Below are positions 38,647 through 50,844 of a stretch of DNA of 64,000 nt, piece by piece. Both the position numbers and the translations under genes were made by a program. The DNA is from Perca fluviatilis (taxonomy: Eukaryota; Chordata; Actinopteri; Perciformes; Percidae), in the NCBI RefSeq assembly GCF_010015445.1, contig NC_053114.1, positions 26,493,579 to 26,557,578 on the forward strand. Direction: 5' to 3'. The notes beneath the pieces are model-generated. The model did no database searches. It was not told where the DNA came from and saw nothing but the letters and a program-made list of their open reading frames with translations. Position 1 is the first letter of the stretch. Each line of letters begins with the position of its first letter.

Positions 38647-39099
38647 GAAAAGGGGTTCGGTAGCATACCTGATAACAGTTCATTCTAATCACAACCTTGA
38701 CAGATAAACATGATATTGAGCAGAGAGGATATTAATATATACTGTACGGGAGCTTGCTGGCTTCGCCTTGCTTTGTCTGTGACTGTAAAGGGCACAGGAA
38801 GAAGTGAGCTGTCAGAGGGGCCTGGGGGACGCTTTAACACGTGTGGCCCCCATTGGACGAGCCTGCTCAACTCCTGTGTCCACAGCAGATAATGGACACC
38901 TTACAGCTGAGTCGTCAACTTTGGTGTTTGGAGTTGATGGCGTGAAGCGACAGGAGAAAGCCTCTTTGACTCTATTATTTATCTGGGTGGGGGCGCTTTT
39001 TGAGAGTCAGCAACATGCAGTGCACTGACCAGAGGGGCACCCATAAGTAACACAATGTGTGTCCGTTTGTGTACACTGGAGATGGGTGTCAGTTTTGTG

Positions 39100-39101
<2 letters not shown>
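38645..39101. other. Non-coding stretch, nothing recognised
   Basis: No recognisable features. Confidence 0.45.

Positions 39102-39152
<51 letters not shown>
39102..39152 (+). repeat. (GT)n microsatellite
   Basis: About 25 perfect GT units. Confidence 0.96.
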
Positions 39153-39154
<2 letters not shown>

Positions 39155-39276
39155 GTGTTAAGACACTCTCTCACTGTCAACTTCTCAAACCACAATGTCA
39201 GAACACAAACACTGCAAACACAACTAAGACATTGGTGCATTTCTTGAATACAAGACTACTAACAGCTCTCATTACT

Positions 39277-39365
39277 AGGACTGGGTATCATTTAAAAAAT
39301 TCTCAATATCTGTACCCATGTGTCCTAAGTTTCAAATACCAAAACATTGCTCTCTTAGATACATT
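39277..39365 (+). mobile_element. hAT-type terminal fragment (TAGGACTGGGTATC)
   Basis: TAGGACTGGGTATCATTTAA followed by AATTCTCAATATC, then GTCCTAAGTTTCAAATACCA, parallels the left end of a common fish hAT MITE that starts TAGGGCTGGGTATCG. No matching right terminus or target duplication was found, so only one end seems to survive. The right boundary is approximate. Confidence 0.5.
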
Positions 39366-39483
39366 AATTTAGAGAATATAATCATTTTTTTCAGCCCTTC
39401 CCTTAACAAAATATGTCACTTAAAGGATTTCACCTAAATATAATATTGTCTAAAATTAGAAACAATTACCGATTTAGATCAGG

Positions 39484-39484
<1 letters not shown>

Positions 39485-39519
<35 letters not shown>
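39485..39519 (+). repeat. (TA)n microsatellite
   Basis: About 17 TA units followed by AT-rich, TATAATTATA-like sequence to about 39600. Confidence 0.95.
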
Positions 39520-39522
<3 letters not shown>

Positions 39523-39950
39523 TAAATATACTACTTTACTGTTACTCTAAATATAATTATATTTAATTATAAATATTATTAATATAATTATATATTGTAC
39601 AATTGTACAATCCCAGCACGTTTCATATTTTTACAGATTTTAAAATCACAATAATTAGACAATATCAAACACGTTTCTGAAACTGTGTAATTTTTCATCT
39701 GATGATCATAAATGACCTGTAACAGCAAACCAGAACGCAATCGTTTTTATTAATGCATTTGCCCGGGTCCGATGTTTCCCGCAAAGTCACAAAATGATTT
39801 ACGTCAGGCAGACCGGCTCTACAATAACACATTCTGACAGGTCACAGATTTCGGTGTTTCACCGGAAAAGCCTGTGTTATTGTATCCAGCCAGGTAAAAG
39901 GTAGCAGGTGATTTCATTATAGGCCTAATTGTATTTTTATTTTATTTTAG

Positions 39951-40130
39951 AAGTTATCTGTTGTAGTTATGGCTGATACTGGGGCAGGGCAATCACAGAA
40001 ATAAAGGAAATTAAATGAAGAACAACTAAAAGCTAAAAGGAAAAATGACAGACGACAGTCGGGCTTTCAACAGATGGAGACAATTACGGGATTGTAAATG
40101 ATTCAAAACCCACCACGAATTGGCCCTCAG
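39951..40130 (+). pseudogene. Degenerate transposon-derived coding exon
   Basis: From the ATG at 39969 the sequence reads an Ala-Asp-Thr-Gly start, then a basic segment (EEQLKAKRKNDRRQS) and, in a second frame, FNRWRQLRDCK and FKTHHELAL. I recall this order (basic region, then an aromatic-Arg-Trp-Arg-x-Leu-Arg motif) from a repetitive fish protein family of probable transposon origin. The reading is interrupted by an in-frame TAA early on, a frameshift and a TGA, so it is dead. It is bounded by a TTTTATTTTAG acceptor and a CAG|GTATGT donor. A possible 57-bp intron lies immediately upstream (39894-39950). The family cannot be named with confidence. Confidence 0.4.
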
Positions 40131-40245
40131 GTATGTAATGTGTCTATTTCATTCATAAAATAACGTAAAAATGCGTTAACGTTAAGTCCCCCTTCCATTT
40201 AACGCACAATTTTTTATTTCTTTTCAGTCTGGGTTTGTGTTAGCC

Positions 40246-40634
40246 TAGGGCTGGGCGATATGGCCTAAAAATAAAATCCCTGATTTAAAAAAATAAATCC
40301 GATTTAAGATTTAAATCGTAGTAACTAGCGGTTAAAACAAACGTCGAAGAGGAGCTCCGTGCTACAGAGCGGCGATTGCAAGTTGTTTAAGCTGCTACAG
40401 ACCTCCGTCACAGCTCGGTTGTATCAGCGGCATTTAGTAGATGTGTTGAGCGCAACAGAGTTCCTCAACACCACCTCTGGTGCTCCGCATGGTTCTCCTT
40501 CAGGTCAGCGGTAGCTGGTGGTTCAGTTATCCGAGAATAACTGAACCACCAGGAGAATAGATTTTCATTTAAACAGATCGACGTTAACTACACATTCGAG
40601 TTAATTGATAAAATCGATTTATCGCCCAGCCCTA
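40246..40634 (+). mobile_element. hAT-type MITE, 389 bp, intact ends
   Basis: The element starts TAGGGCTGGGCGATA and ends with the exact reverse complement TATCGCCCAGCCCTA (15-bp perfect terminal inverted repeats). It is flanked by a perfect 8-bp direct repeat, TGTTAGCC (40238-40245 and 40635-40642). An 8-bp target duplication is the hallmark of hAT transposons. The 389-bp interior has no transposase, so it is non-autonomous. It contains a perfect 16-bp stem hairpin (40515-40552). The clean ends and perfect duplication suggest a fairly recent insertion. Confidence 0.9.
40515..40552. repeat. Perfect 16-bp inverted repeat (hairpin)
   Basis: CTGGTGGTTCAGTTAT (40515-40530), a six-base spacer CCGAGA, then the exact reverse complement ATAACTGAACCACCAG (40537-40552). 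It lies inside the hAT MITE, near its right end. Confidence 0.95.
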
Positions 40635-40671
40635 TGTTAGCCTACTATTTTCTTTTCCCTTGTCCCCCTGT

Positions 40672-40732
40672 AGCCTCCTTGTGTAAACCTTGGGTTTTAT
40701 GAAATGCGCTATATTAATCTAAGTTATTATTA
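40672..40732 (+). mobile_element. L2-like LINE/SINE 3' tail
   Basis: CCTTGGGTTTTATGAAATGC followed by GCTATATTAATCTAAGTTATTATTA matches the usual ending of fish L2-clade elements (gene-end motif, GCGCTATATAAATC, then ATT repeats). Only the tail survives, squeezed between two hAT elements. Confidence 0.45.
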
Positions 40733-40741
40733 CGTTGGTTG

Positions 40742-42004
40742 TAGGGATGTAACGGTATGAAAATTTAACCTCACGGTTATAGTGACCAAAATTATCAAGG
40801 TTTTCGGTATTATTGCAAAAGTGTGTTCAATATGTTCAGAAAGCACTGATAGGCCTACACAAGCTCAAATGGTTTACTGAAACACTGGCCCGCTGTAGGG
40901 TGTCCGGTAAGAACTTGAACCAGACATGTCTGACTTTGAGATCCAGGAAGATTTATTTACAACATGAATATGAAGTCAACTATGAAGTTGTATTTGACGT
41001 TACATGTGAAGTTGGATGTGGTTCTGAAATATAAGCAAATAATAATGCACATTAATAAGCATCTGACTTACTATAAACTATTATTTACCAAAACTAAATG
41101 TTATAGCCATCAGCATATAACAAGAAGCAATACTAAGAATTACATTCATTTCTCTGTAATAATTAACATAAATGTAACATATTGCTCAGTAACACAAACT
41201 GAGAATAAGCCACATCTATGACAGCACACATATCCATAACGGAGCAAACAGTGTAATACACCTTTAATAGCTAAGCACGTGGCTCCACAGCGCTAGTCTG
41301 TTTACTGCCGATTGCACCTTGCTAGCAAATTGCCCTAACACAATCTGAATATCAACACGTGGCCGCACAAGTAATATTAAACAATCTGCACATCTATCAG
41401 CTATGCAATAAGAAACACAGCAACAGCAATATTATCAAGGCGATAATATAGCTCTCTCTCTCTCTCTCTCTCTCCAAATAAATGTAATGTCACAACACGG
41501 GCTAAACCTATCCACATCGTAGCAGAACACTTATTGAAATATGAATAAACGTAGCTTTAACGTTATGGGCTACACACAAACCTTCAACAAGTCCGAAAAT
41601 GGGAAAGGAATGATAAAGAAAAAAAGTCTGTTTACAGCTGCTGCGTTCTGTCCCCTTCTCCTGTCTGAGCGCGAGTGACTGGCACGAGATCAAAGCGATG
41701 ACTCTTGTCACTGATTGGTCAATCATCTCAGGAGAGAGAGCAAGTCTTACTATGGCCTTTTTTACAAGGCTGATAAATGTCCTGAGCGCTGTCATCTCCT
41801 CATTCCGCCAAGATTCCAACTTCAAGAGACGCACTGTAGGCTACGCAGTGCGCCCGCGCTGGCAACTTCAGGAGACTCGGATGAAGCTGGGAACACGCGG
41901 CTTCCACACCGTGGTAATGATGATATTTTAAATGAAAAAGGTAATTGTTATCATCAACATTTTTACCGTGGTTTACCGTTACACCAGTAATCGTTTCATC
42001 CCTA
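40742..42004 (+). mobile_element. hAT-type non-autonomous element, 1,263 bp
   Basis: The left end TAGGGATGTAACGGTA and right end CGTTTCATCCCTA are imperfect inverted repeats, and the subterminal ACGGT / ACCGT words continue the relationship for about 70 bp. Perfect 8-bp direct repeats GTTGGTTG flank it (40734-40741 and 42005-42012), the expected hAT target duplication. No transposase was recognised in the interior, which is AT-rich to the left and CpG-bearing to the right, and includes a (CT)n array. The open frames inside are not recognisable proteins. Confidence 0.88.
41452..41474 (+). repeat. (CT)11 microsatellite inside hAT element
   Basis: Perfect CT array within the interior of the 1.26-kb hAT-type element. 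Confidence 0.93.
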
Positions 42005-42012
42005 GTTGGTTG

Positions 42013-43933
42013 CTACAACCAACTCTTAATGCTTTGGCTCACGACACAGTGACAGTGATAACGTTACCCGGTTTAGCTCACGATACATCCAGGCTAAGTT
42101 ACCGTATGCAACACTTGAAATGCAATGATGCATCTGTAACTTATTCTCTTATTGTAAATGAATGATTTTCTGTCAGAGTAAAACATTTATCGCAACCAGA
42201 TGACCTCCGGGTAATGCTAACTCGGTAATGCAGCACCGTAAAGAAAAGATCTTTACGACAGCATGTGTAGTGAAACCACTAGAATCAACACAAACCGAAA
42301 GTTACATGTAGCCACTTTAAATTAGCTTCCTTCTGCCCTCTCTGCAACCTGTGACCCTCCATCATTTCCCTAAAACCTCTGAGTAGACAAACATTGTGTG
42401 ATCTGGTTATGGCTACTAGAGTGTCAGCCATAATGCAGATTTTGTGCACAATAGCAAACTAATGCTAATGGAAACCTGAGGGATGAGGGATAGTAGGAGA
42501 ACTACTGTTACCAAAAACATCAAGGTTTATTACATGACAATAAACATGCATAATAGACAGTAAACACACATTACTCTCTGTGTATAGTGCTGAGTGTGAC
42601 CCTTTGGCCCCTAGCTTTTTCACCCTGCATCAGAAGCGTTCAACTTCATTGACTAAGGTGTTTGAGACAGTGCTTGCCCTGCCCAGACAGGCTCGCATTA
42701 GCTCCCTAACCAATACAACACCTTTGTCTAATATGCCTGTCCTATCCCTGACTTGCCTTGGCCTCGTATCATTTTCACCCTGCAGACAGTGAAGAAAGAT
42801 CCTCTGCAGCCAGGCAAAGAGTCTTTTCAGCTAATCTCCTGAAACACCACTACAAAGCTGTGAAATATCTGTGAAATTAGCGAGTGCTCAAGTCTCTGCA
42901 CAGAAGCTCTTCTCACCTGGAAAATGAGCCTGTGCGTTTACCATCTACCTTGATACAGGTAAAATGGATGCCGCACGGACACGGCAGCTGAAGTGGTAAT
43001 ATACTTCTTGTAAGGGATCAAATTGTCCTCAACACCCCTCCTGTCTTTATTACCCAGGCTACTCCACTGGAGTTGGCGAGTGGCTTCATTGTGCAGCTGA
43101 TAGCGCATTACTCATTAGATCCAAGTGTGTGGAGCAGTGTGGGGCCGATGCAGGTTTTTATGGCTAATCTGATATATGATGCTGAAGACACTGCAGTCTG
43201 GCCCCAGCCATGGAAACAGACAGAGGTCAAAGGGGTCTGGGTCAGCAAACTGACACACATGTACCCATGCTCACACACATAAACAAGCATACACAGCATA
43301 TGCAGTGATTGCACAAATATTCTGTATGATTGAACTGATCATAAGCTTTGTAATATTCATAAAAATGTCATTTTTAAAAACATCTATTACAGAAAGATTA
43401 TGGATTGTCAAAGACCATCAATTTTTTTACAATTTAGCTTCAAAAATTACATTTACCAGCTCATGGCACATGGGACGAAGCTATTTAGAGGTGCAGAGGT
43501 CACTAATCACCCATTGTGGCTACTCCAATTATGCCACCAAACCTACCCTCACATCCACACACAGGGACATGGTGCAGCACTGACTCAGTGCAGGAGATAA
43601 TTATCACCTTCTACTGGCTGTGAATGGCTTCCTGTCCTGGGCACCATGCAGGACCCTGGCTGTGGGCTACTGCAGCGAGATAGGGAATGCTCTTTCTCTG
43701 GTTTATTTGGCTGTTGGCCCTGGGCCCCAACACCAGCGGCCTCAGCAATACTGGGAATGCTCTCCAGCATGAAGACATGAGCCGAGAAGAGGGCAACTCT
43801 ACCAGTCAAAGCTGGCAGGTATAATTGCACTGAAAATCACTCTAAATCTGCTCCTAAAGGATCCCAGGGCATGGGAGATGTCAGCCCCAGTCCCATGCAG
43901 TGAAATATGTATGTTAAGAGTGTAGTCAAGCTT

Positions 43934-43936
<3 letters not shown>
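42013..43936. other. Non-coding stretch, nothing recognised
   Basis: Mixed composition. The part at about 43040-43240 is GC-balanced and unique-looking. Small open frames have no recognisable domains. Confidence 0.5.
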
Positions 43937-43995
<59 letters not shown>

Positions 43996-44007
43996 CTCTC
44001 TCTCTCT
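43937..44007 (+). repeat. Compound (AC)n-(TC)n microsatellite
   Basis: About 28 AC units are followed directly by about 7 TC units. Confidence 0.96.
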
Positions 44008-44322
44008 TTTGGTCTCGCATGCACAAGTACACACTGCTCATACTTCCCCACATTCGGTTTCACACTGACTCACACACACGCGGCGAGCACGTGTACATTG
44101 TGTATGTGTGTATACAGTAGATACACACACACTAACACTAACGCACACACATTTACAATAGAGAGGGGACAGATGAAGCTGTAGGGCTGATTCTGCAGGT
44201 TTTCCTCTTGGCATCAAGTCCACTCAACTGAGAAGACATTTCCTCATTAGCCAGCTTCAGCTTTAGACAGCTGTGGGGCTCCCAGTGTGTTCATGACTGT
44301 ATATATGAAGGTGTGCACTGCA

Positions 44323-44324
<2 letters not shown>
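44008..44324. other. Non-coding stretch with scattered CA words
   Basis: Imperfect CACACACACG and TGTGTATGTGTGTATACA patches near 44070-44150. Nothing else recognised. Confidence 0.45.
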
Positions 44325-44364
<40 letters not shown>

Positions 44365-44396
44365 CGCGTGCGTGCGCGAGAGAGAGAGAGAGAGAG
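44325..44396 (+). repeat. Compound (GT)n-(GC)n-(GA)n microsatellite
   Basis: About 15 GT units pass into a GCGCGCGCGCG segment, then GTGCGTGCGC and a GA array. The alternating purine-pyrimidine GT/GC part is a strong Z-DNA-type sequence. Confidence 0.95.
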
Positions 44397-46580
44397 CAAG
44401 GATCATAGCATAGTGTATGTGTTAGTGTGTGTAAAAGAAAAAAGGCAAGGAAAGAAGAAAGAGGCCCACCATTGCTCAAAAGAAGTACATAATCAAATCA
44501 CAGTATAACAGAGTATCAGCAGGTGCACTCCAGCCGCGGTGAGAGGTCTGCCATCTTGACCTGCATCTCTGACCCATGATCTGTATGTTTCTAACCCTGA
44601 CTGCCAGAGGATGGGCTGTGTGTCCTATGCTTTCCAGCCCAGTCTAGGCTATGTTCCTGGGCCAGCCAGCAAGTCAAGGCCAGGGCCAGAGCTCCGAGAG
44701 AGGTGATACGTGTTTTAGCCTGCCCTGCCCCACCACAGAGCAAGAGAGATGAGGGGATATGTGAGAGATAAATCACTAAGTGCCTCACCTTGGGTCACCG
44801 ATCACACCAAAGGCCACCTGCAATCTCTATTTGAAGCACTGCATTTGCTGCTTCAGGGCTTTGCTCTCTGGCCTTGCTATAAATCAGCATACACCATCCA
44901 ACCCCATCTCTCTTTTTTTTTCTCTCTACACCCCCCGTCTTTACAAAAGATGCAATATTACACATCAAAATCCCTACATCAAAACCTGGTAAAATAAGAC
45001 AAGGAAAGGAAATACCATGCAACTGGCAGTTTTTTTTTATCAGTATCAATGGTGGACGATTAAAAAGCAGCCTTTATTTCATTCATTAATAGCAATTATG
45101 GAAATATGCTCATAAATGTATTTAAAACATGTAGAATAATAACAAATTAAGACTGAGTACAGGAAGCATCTGTAGTCAGTCAGTGTCTGAAAAAGCGAAC
45201 ATACTACCATTTTAGATGCATTCCAGCTTCCCTTCCCCTTCACTACAATGATACTTTAAATAGGTAAATTTGAAAAGTAAAACAAAATGGACTATATGCC
45301 TACGGTGCTGTGTTAGAAGCCGACTAAGATTAACAAAAAAATAATTAAAGTTTAAATATAACAGTGACACTACTGTTCTGTGTGATGAAGGCGCTAATCC
45401 CGTTGATGCTTGACACCAAAATTGCACCGTCACTTGATTGCTTCTGACACACTTCTGCACAGTGAAGTTCATGGTGAATCACCACGGTACAAAACGGGCA
45501 TGGGCAACAAAACAGTCTGTACACACCCGACAAGTTCCACTTAGCCAAACATAGAACTCAATGTCAACATTTGCTTTGGCTGGGTTATAGTGGAGTGAAA
45601 AGCATCAAGTGCAGCCAAACACGGATTCCAAAACCCACCTTTCTTGGTGAAACAATTGTGTAAATAATGGTTTCTTATTTCCTTTTTATTTCATTTCTGA
45701 CACTCAGATGTAGGTTTTGGTGGAGGCATGATACCTGCACTCCTGTCAGTTTCTTTTAGCCCTTCTTCCTGCTGTATAATTTTCTATTCTTAATATGACA
45801 GAGTCACTTCTCCTGTGAAAAGTAATTTAGAGAGAGAGAGAGACACACACTGCAGGCTGGGTTGAATGATTTTCTGTATTTCAAGTGTGTGTTCCAGGAG
45901 TTGGATATTTTGTAGGATAGCTGCTTCATTGCGAATCTAAAAATATATATTTATCAAATAGTAAAATATATAACCCATGACATCTTTAAATGCCAATGTC
46001 CAATGGGCTTTGAAATCTGACAAACATTTCACCCCTATTTGATGCCGTTATAATTTATCAAAGATGAATTATTTTCGATAGACTACAAGCAACGTCAAAA
46101 ACACATCTAACCCAATTATATGACCTAAAGTCATAATCTAAGGTGGTCTGGTTGATTTATCATGACACTAGCTAGGGGGGAAATAAATAAATGAAAGTAA
46201 ACTTGCTAAAACCAGTTTCCTGTAACTGAAGGCAAAAAACATTTACTGAGACATTTCTGGTAGGAATTTGAATGCTTCAGACAGCTCATTTCAACAGTTT
46301 TGAGACCTCACACAAAATCAAAATTAAGCAGCCCCAAAGCCCGAGTCTGAATATGACTAGCTTCCACCATGGATCTTCTTGACCTATCTGAAGATCGATG
46401 GGTGACTTAAATCAGCCAACTCTGAATTGCAGCCTTGGAGACTGTCTTTATTATGAAAAGGTGGGCTATAAAAGAAGAGAAATCCTACTTAGGGAGCTGG
46501 CTGCCTAGAAACTCTCTTTGTCCCCAGCCTGTCCAAAAGACAGTCTGTCAGGCTTGTACTGCCTTGAGTGTGACTGCTCT
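44397..46580. other. Non-coding stretch, nothing recognised
   Basis: Mixed to AT-rich sequence with a small GA/CA patch at about 45830-45850. No gene or transposon recognised. Confidence 0.5.
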
Positions 46581-46613
46581 CCTTCTTTTCCCCTTCCCTC
46601 CTTCTCTCCTCAG

Positions 46614-46648
46614 GTGTCATAATGGCAGCAGACCAGGCCTTGATGAAG
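46614..46648 (+). other. Possible 35-nt micro-exon, weak
   Basis: A 33-base pyrimidine tract with very few purines (about 46577-46610) ends in CTCAG, and AAG|GTGAGA follows 35 bases later. The two sites match splice consensus well, but a 35-nt exon is too short to test for coding content and such pairs arise by chance. Listed only as a lead. Confidence 0.12.
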
Positions 46649-46852
46649 GTGAGATTGGAGTAATAAAGAGTGATCCACAGGGAGCAATGTGTGGGTGTCA
46701 CATGTATGGCATCGCCACATCACCTTGGAACAGCAGGCCTCAGTGCTGCAGGAGAATGCTTTTACACTGAAGGAATGCTGCAGGTGATACATACAATTAC
46801 ATGACATCTAGAACCCTGACAGACTGACACCCACGGCTGGTGGCCATGTTTG

Positions 46853-46883
46853 TGCGTGCGTGCGTGCGTGCGTGCGTGCGTGT
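46853..46883 (+). repeat. (TGCG)n tetranucleotide repeat
   Basis: About seven perfect TGCG units, unusually CpG-rich for this window. Confidence 0.95.
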
Positions 46884-48987
46884 GTTAGCAAGCTATAGGT
46901 GAAAAACAACAGTATTAAATGAAAAGAGAACATGCTGGTGTAAAAACAAAACAAAAAAACAACTGAAGAAAGAAGTGAGGGTCCAGATTTATTTCCCACA
47001 AAAATGAACATCCTATTAGGACTGGAAAATCTGTCTTCTCACTCTCAAAAGGATCTGCATCAGCCATTCAGGATGAATCCTAATAATAATCAGAACACTT
47101 GGGGAGTAAGAAAAAAAAAAATACTATGCCACAGTTTGGCTTCAAATATGCTCATGATTAAGGAAAAAGGGTACGGTTGAGAAAGTGTCAAAGAGAGAGA
47201 GAGAGAAGTAAGTAAGAGTAATTTTACTTCTTCTATTAACCTGACGTGATTACAATAGGCTGATGGGCTGCCTTATTTCATGGAATATTAAATTCAAATG
47301 CGGCATAAAGGAAGGACAGTGCAGAAGAGGGGGGAAGGGACACTAAAAATCCTCTCACTGAAGCCTTAGCGAGCTTCTACTGGCCAGCAGCCCTCACTGC
47401 TGGAGCAAATAAACAGTCTCTAGTTACTTCCAGGATGTGTTTGTGACTGCATAACTTCTGCATGGCATGTGTGTAGCCCTACTTTATATATAAATATAAC
47501 TATTATTTCAAATATTCACTGCAGGTAAACTGAAAGACCTCAAGAAAGCTGTTACCTACCTCATGTCTCTCCCTGTCTGGAGCCATGAAAACAGATAGCA
47601 CATAAAAGAAATTGCATCAAAATTTAATAAAGCAAATCCTTTGATATTTCTTTTTAAACTCTAAACTGATCATCTTTAAAATAACATTTTAAAGCACCAC
47701 CGTTGATTTTGATCTATTCATAGTAATTGCACTAATGGAAGAATTAATTGTTTATCATTAACATGTGTAAGCTCACGGTAAAAATTTTATAAATAAGTCA
47801 ATTTCAGGATTTTTCAATACAGGCCAGGGAAGTCAACTGGAGGATTTGAGACAGTCAATTGATTTTTCAGGCATAAGGCCAATGTTTATGGAAGGCTGAT
47901 TTCAAGCTGCCGTGAAAACAGTTGTTCCACTTTAGGGAACTACGGGAAAACATGTGATCAACACAGATTTCATGGCTAGTGGCCTTTTACCTTGTTGCCA
48001 TAGTATTTAGTGCCAAACATATCAACCTTTCCCACATGTAGCAGTTCAGTTAGTACTGTAGTCTGTTCTATGTTCCTCTTTAGCACTTAAACATTGCCAT
48101 GTCTACATAATATTACATAGTGCAGGATGGCATTTTATACTGCATGTCTGTTTGCAAACACATGTTGTAGTGACAACTTCCAAAGACTGCTGAACTGCTG
48201 CTGAACTAGCTGAATATACTCTTAATTTTTAACAATTTAAATGAAATCAAATGCAAACATTGTATATTAATAAACTCAGTTGAAGCAACAGCTGTCATCA
48301 GCTATAATGGCAGCGTGATAATGGTACTATGCAGACATCAACTAATAAATCTGAACAACTTTATAGTTGAGTAGTAAAGACAACAGTACAGCTTCTAAAA
48401 CTCACGGAAGCATTTAGACGAAGATGCAAGTACTGCGTGTTTGAATTGTTTAGTCGAATCGGCAATTACACAGTTTTATATGTATTTCGGAGTATAGCTC
48501 ACATACTGGTCAAAAACACAAAAGAGACATAATTCATATGATAGCTATATTAAAATGTCTTTAAGCATGAAGGAAAAGCGTGTATGAGAGGTATGTGTGC
48601 ATCCAAGTGTGGATGTCTTATCGAACATTTTTATGCCTGAAAGGAGAATGCTGCCTCTGCTTGGCTGTATCTAATGCACAGCAGGCCTTTCCTGTGGCAC
48701 ACATTATACTGTATGCACATGTATTAAAGAAGGCCAAGAAGCCTAAATACATTAACTTGTTAGTGTTGGGATTTAAATATTGATGGTGATACCTCGGTTT
48801 AAAAGTTTAAGTGATATCCATATGTGTAGTAGTAGTTTGTTTTCTATACCTTATTTTTTTCTTTAGGTCCCCTGCTGACAAATGTGGGGCTCGAGCCACT
48901 CCTTTCATGAAGAGATTTAAATCAAAATCACAGTCAAATAATAGCCACTTCAATTCAAAACTGATAATTATACTTGAAGACACCTTA
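46884..48987. other. AT-rich non-coding stretch
   Basis: Contains a short (GA)7 at about 47192-47206. No gene or transposon recognised. Confidence 0.5.
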
Positions 48988-49008
48988 ATATATATATATA
49001 TATATATA
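48988..49008 (+). repeat. (TA)10 microsatellite
   Basis: Perfect TA array. Confidence 0.93.
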
Positions 49009-50844
49009 GTCCTTTTGAAGCATTCAAGTTATTTTATTTCAGACATTTTCTATCAACAAAGCATGTTTGTTGTTTTCAACATGAAGTTTGTCAGAAAAGT
49101 TATGAATACTACAAAAAATGTAATAGTCCGAGCCTTTATAGCTTACTTAATTTTAATATTTCAAACGAGGCTTCATTAAGGTAAATGCAAAGCGCAACTC
49201 TTAAACAAGAGCATCTTCACGGCTAATGCCATATGCAGAATAACAGTCTCTATTTCAAACACTTCCAGTATTTTTGTTCCAGGCTGAATTTACCATTTAG
49301 TGGACAACGGAGCCTGAATGGCAGCATAACATTATGGCCCAGGTGGCATCTGAGGACTCATGCTGTCACTAGAAGCACCATGTCTGCGTGGGCTTACTAA
49401 ATACAGGAAGTGGAAGAACAAAAGCAGGGACAAAAAAAAGACACAGCCGCTCTGCATTTCACTCAACAGCTTACTCTAAAGAATTCATCCCATCTCCTGG
49501 AAAAGCTGGACTTGTGATGCCTCATTTCACAAATGTACCTCAGACACTTCGTCCACAGTTTTAGAACACTAGATCATGGAGAAAAAAAACACAGTTGCAC
49601 TGTGATGTTGAGAGGAAATGAAGTTAGAAGGCAAACTCATCATTAGTCTTCAAATGAAATCAGATGAGAGCGAGTGTTCAAGCATCGTTATCCAGACTGG
49701 GCTTTTATGAGCAAACACCGTGCCTTCATATGGGATGCATAATAAGCACCTCTACCCTCTGGGAGAGTGCAGCCATCAATGCAGCTGGGCTGTGTTGTGA
49801 TAAACCTCTTTTATCAGTGTGTATCTTCATTGGCTATTAGCTCTCTGGGTGTAATAACAGAATAGGACACCACCACACCTGCATCAGAACAAAACCCTCA
49901 AGAGCAATAATAAAAAAAGAATGTATCAGCGTTCCAGCTTCGTAATTACATACAATCCATATTATGGCAATCTTTTCATGAAAATGTCACAGCAATCACA
50001 TTTAATACAGTGGTAAAGACAGAATGGAGATTAAACCTCACCAAAGACACATGAAGTTATACTACATACTATACACAACAGAAGACATTCCCAAGTGCAC
50101 TACCGAACAGGTAGGGCTGCAGGAAGGAGCAGTGAGTTGGGAGACCACCGTTTCACTGAAACATATCAATTCTGTATCAGTGTCAGGCAGCTTATGAGCT
50201 ACTGCTGTGTGGTTGATCAGCATACTCGATCCCTACCAGCTCCAATGGTTCTGTTCTGTGGTCTATAGCTGATTCTCATGTCTGACTTGTAAAAGGGGAA
50301 AGTAAAAGAAAATATCTCTTTGGGTTAAATTAATAAATAAATCGTTGTAACGCAGTAGCAACGTTGTAACAGTGGTGACAGAAAATGGCAAGAGCTAACC
50401 CTTAAAAAAAACTGTCAGTAGGCTACACCTATTGACACAGCCCCACCTCTCAGTTACTGATGCTACACCTTGATGCTTTTCATTATTGCCAGCATTATGC
50501 ATTTCACAGTGATAACGGTGACCGATACAACACTAAAAATCCGTTTTTGAAACAACAGATCCTTGATTGACAGAGTACAAAGGCTGCTTTGCATTTCTAG
50601 CCAACAATTGATTTTGCTGGCTGAAATGACGACTGTAACTGGCAGATTGTATCAGCTGTAGCTAGCTAGCTAGTTAATCAAACTAACTTGAGCTCTATGA
50701 GGTGGTTAAAAACATGAACCACCTTAACGTAATGTAGTTAGCTGATAAATTACTACTTGTTCCTTGAAAGTAACTATGGGTTACCTTAAGCTAGTTAGCC
50801 GGACATGCTAAGCTTAGAAACCAGATGTTCGAGCAGATTAACAC
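49009..50844. other. Non-coding stretch, nothing recognised
   Basis: A part near 49765-49860 (GGGCTGTGTTGTGATAAACC and TTATCAGTGTGTATCTTCAT) looks unique and could be conserved. A GCTAGCTAGCTAG patch lies near 50660-50674. No gene recognised. Confidence 0.45.
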
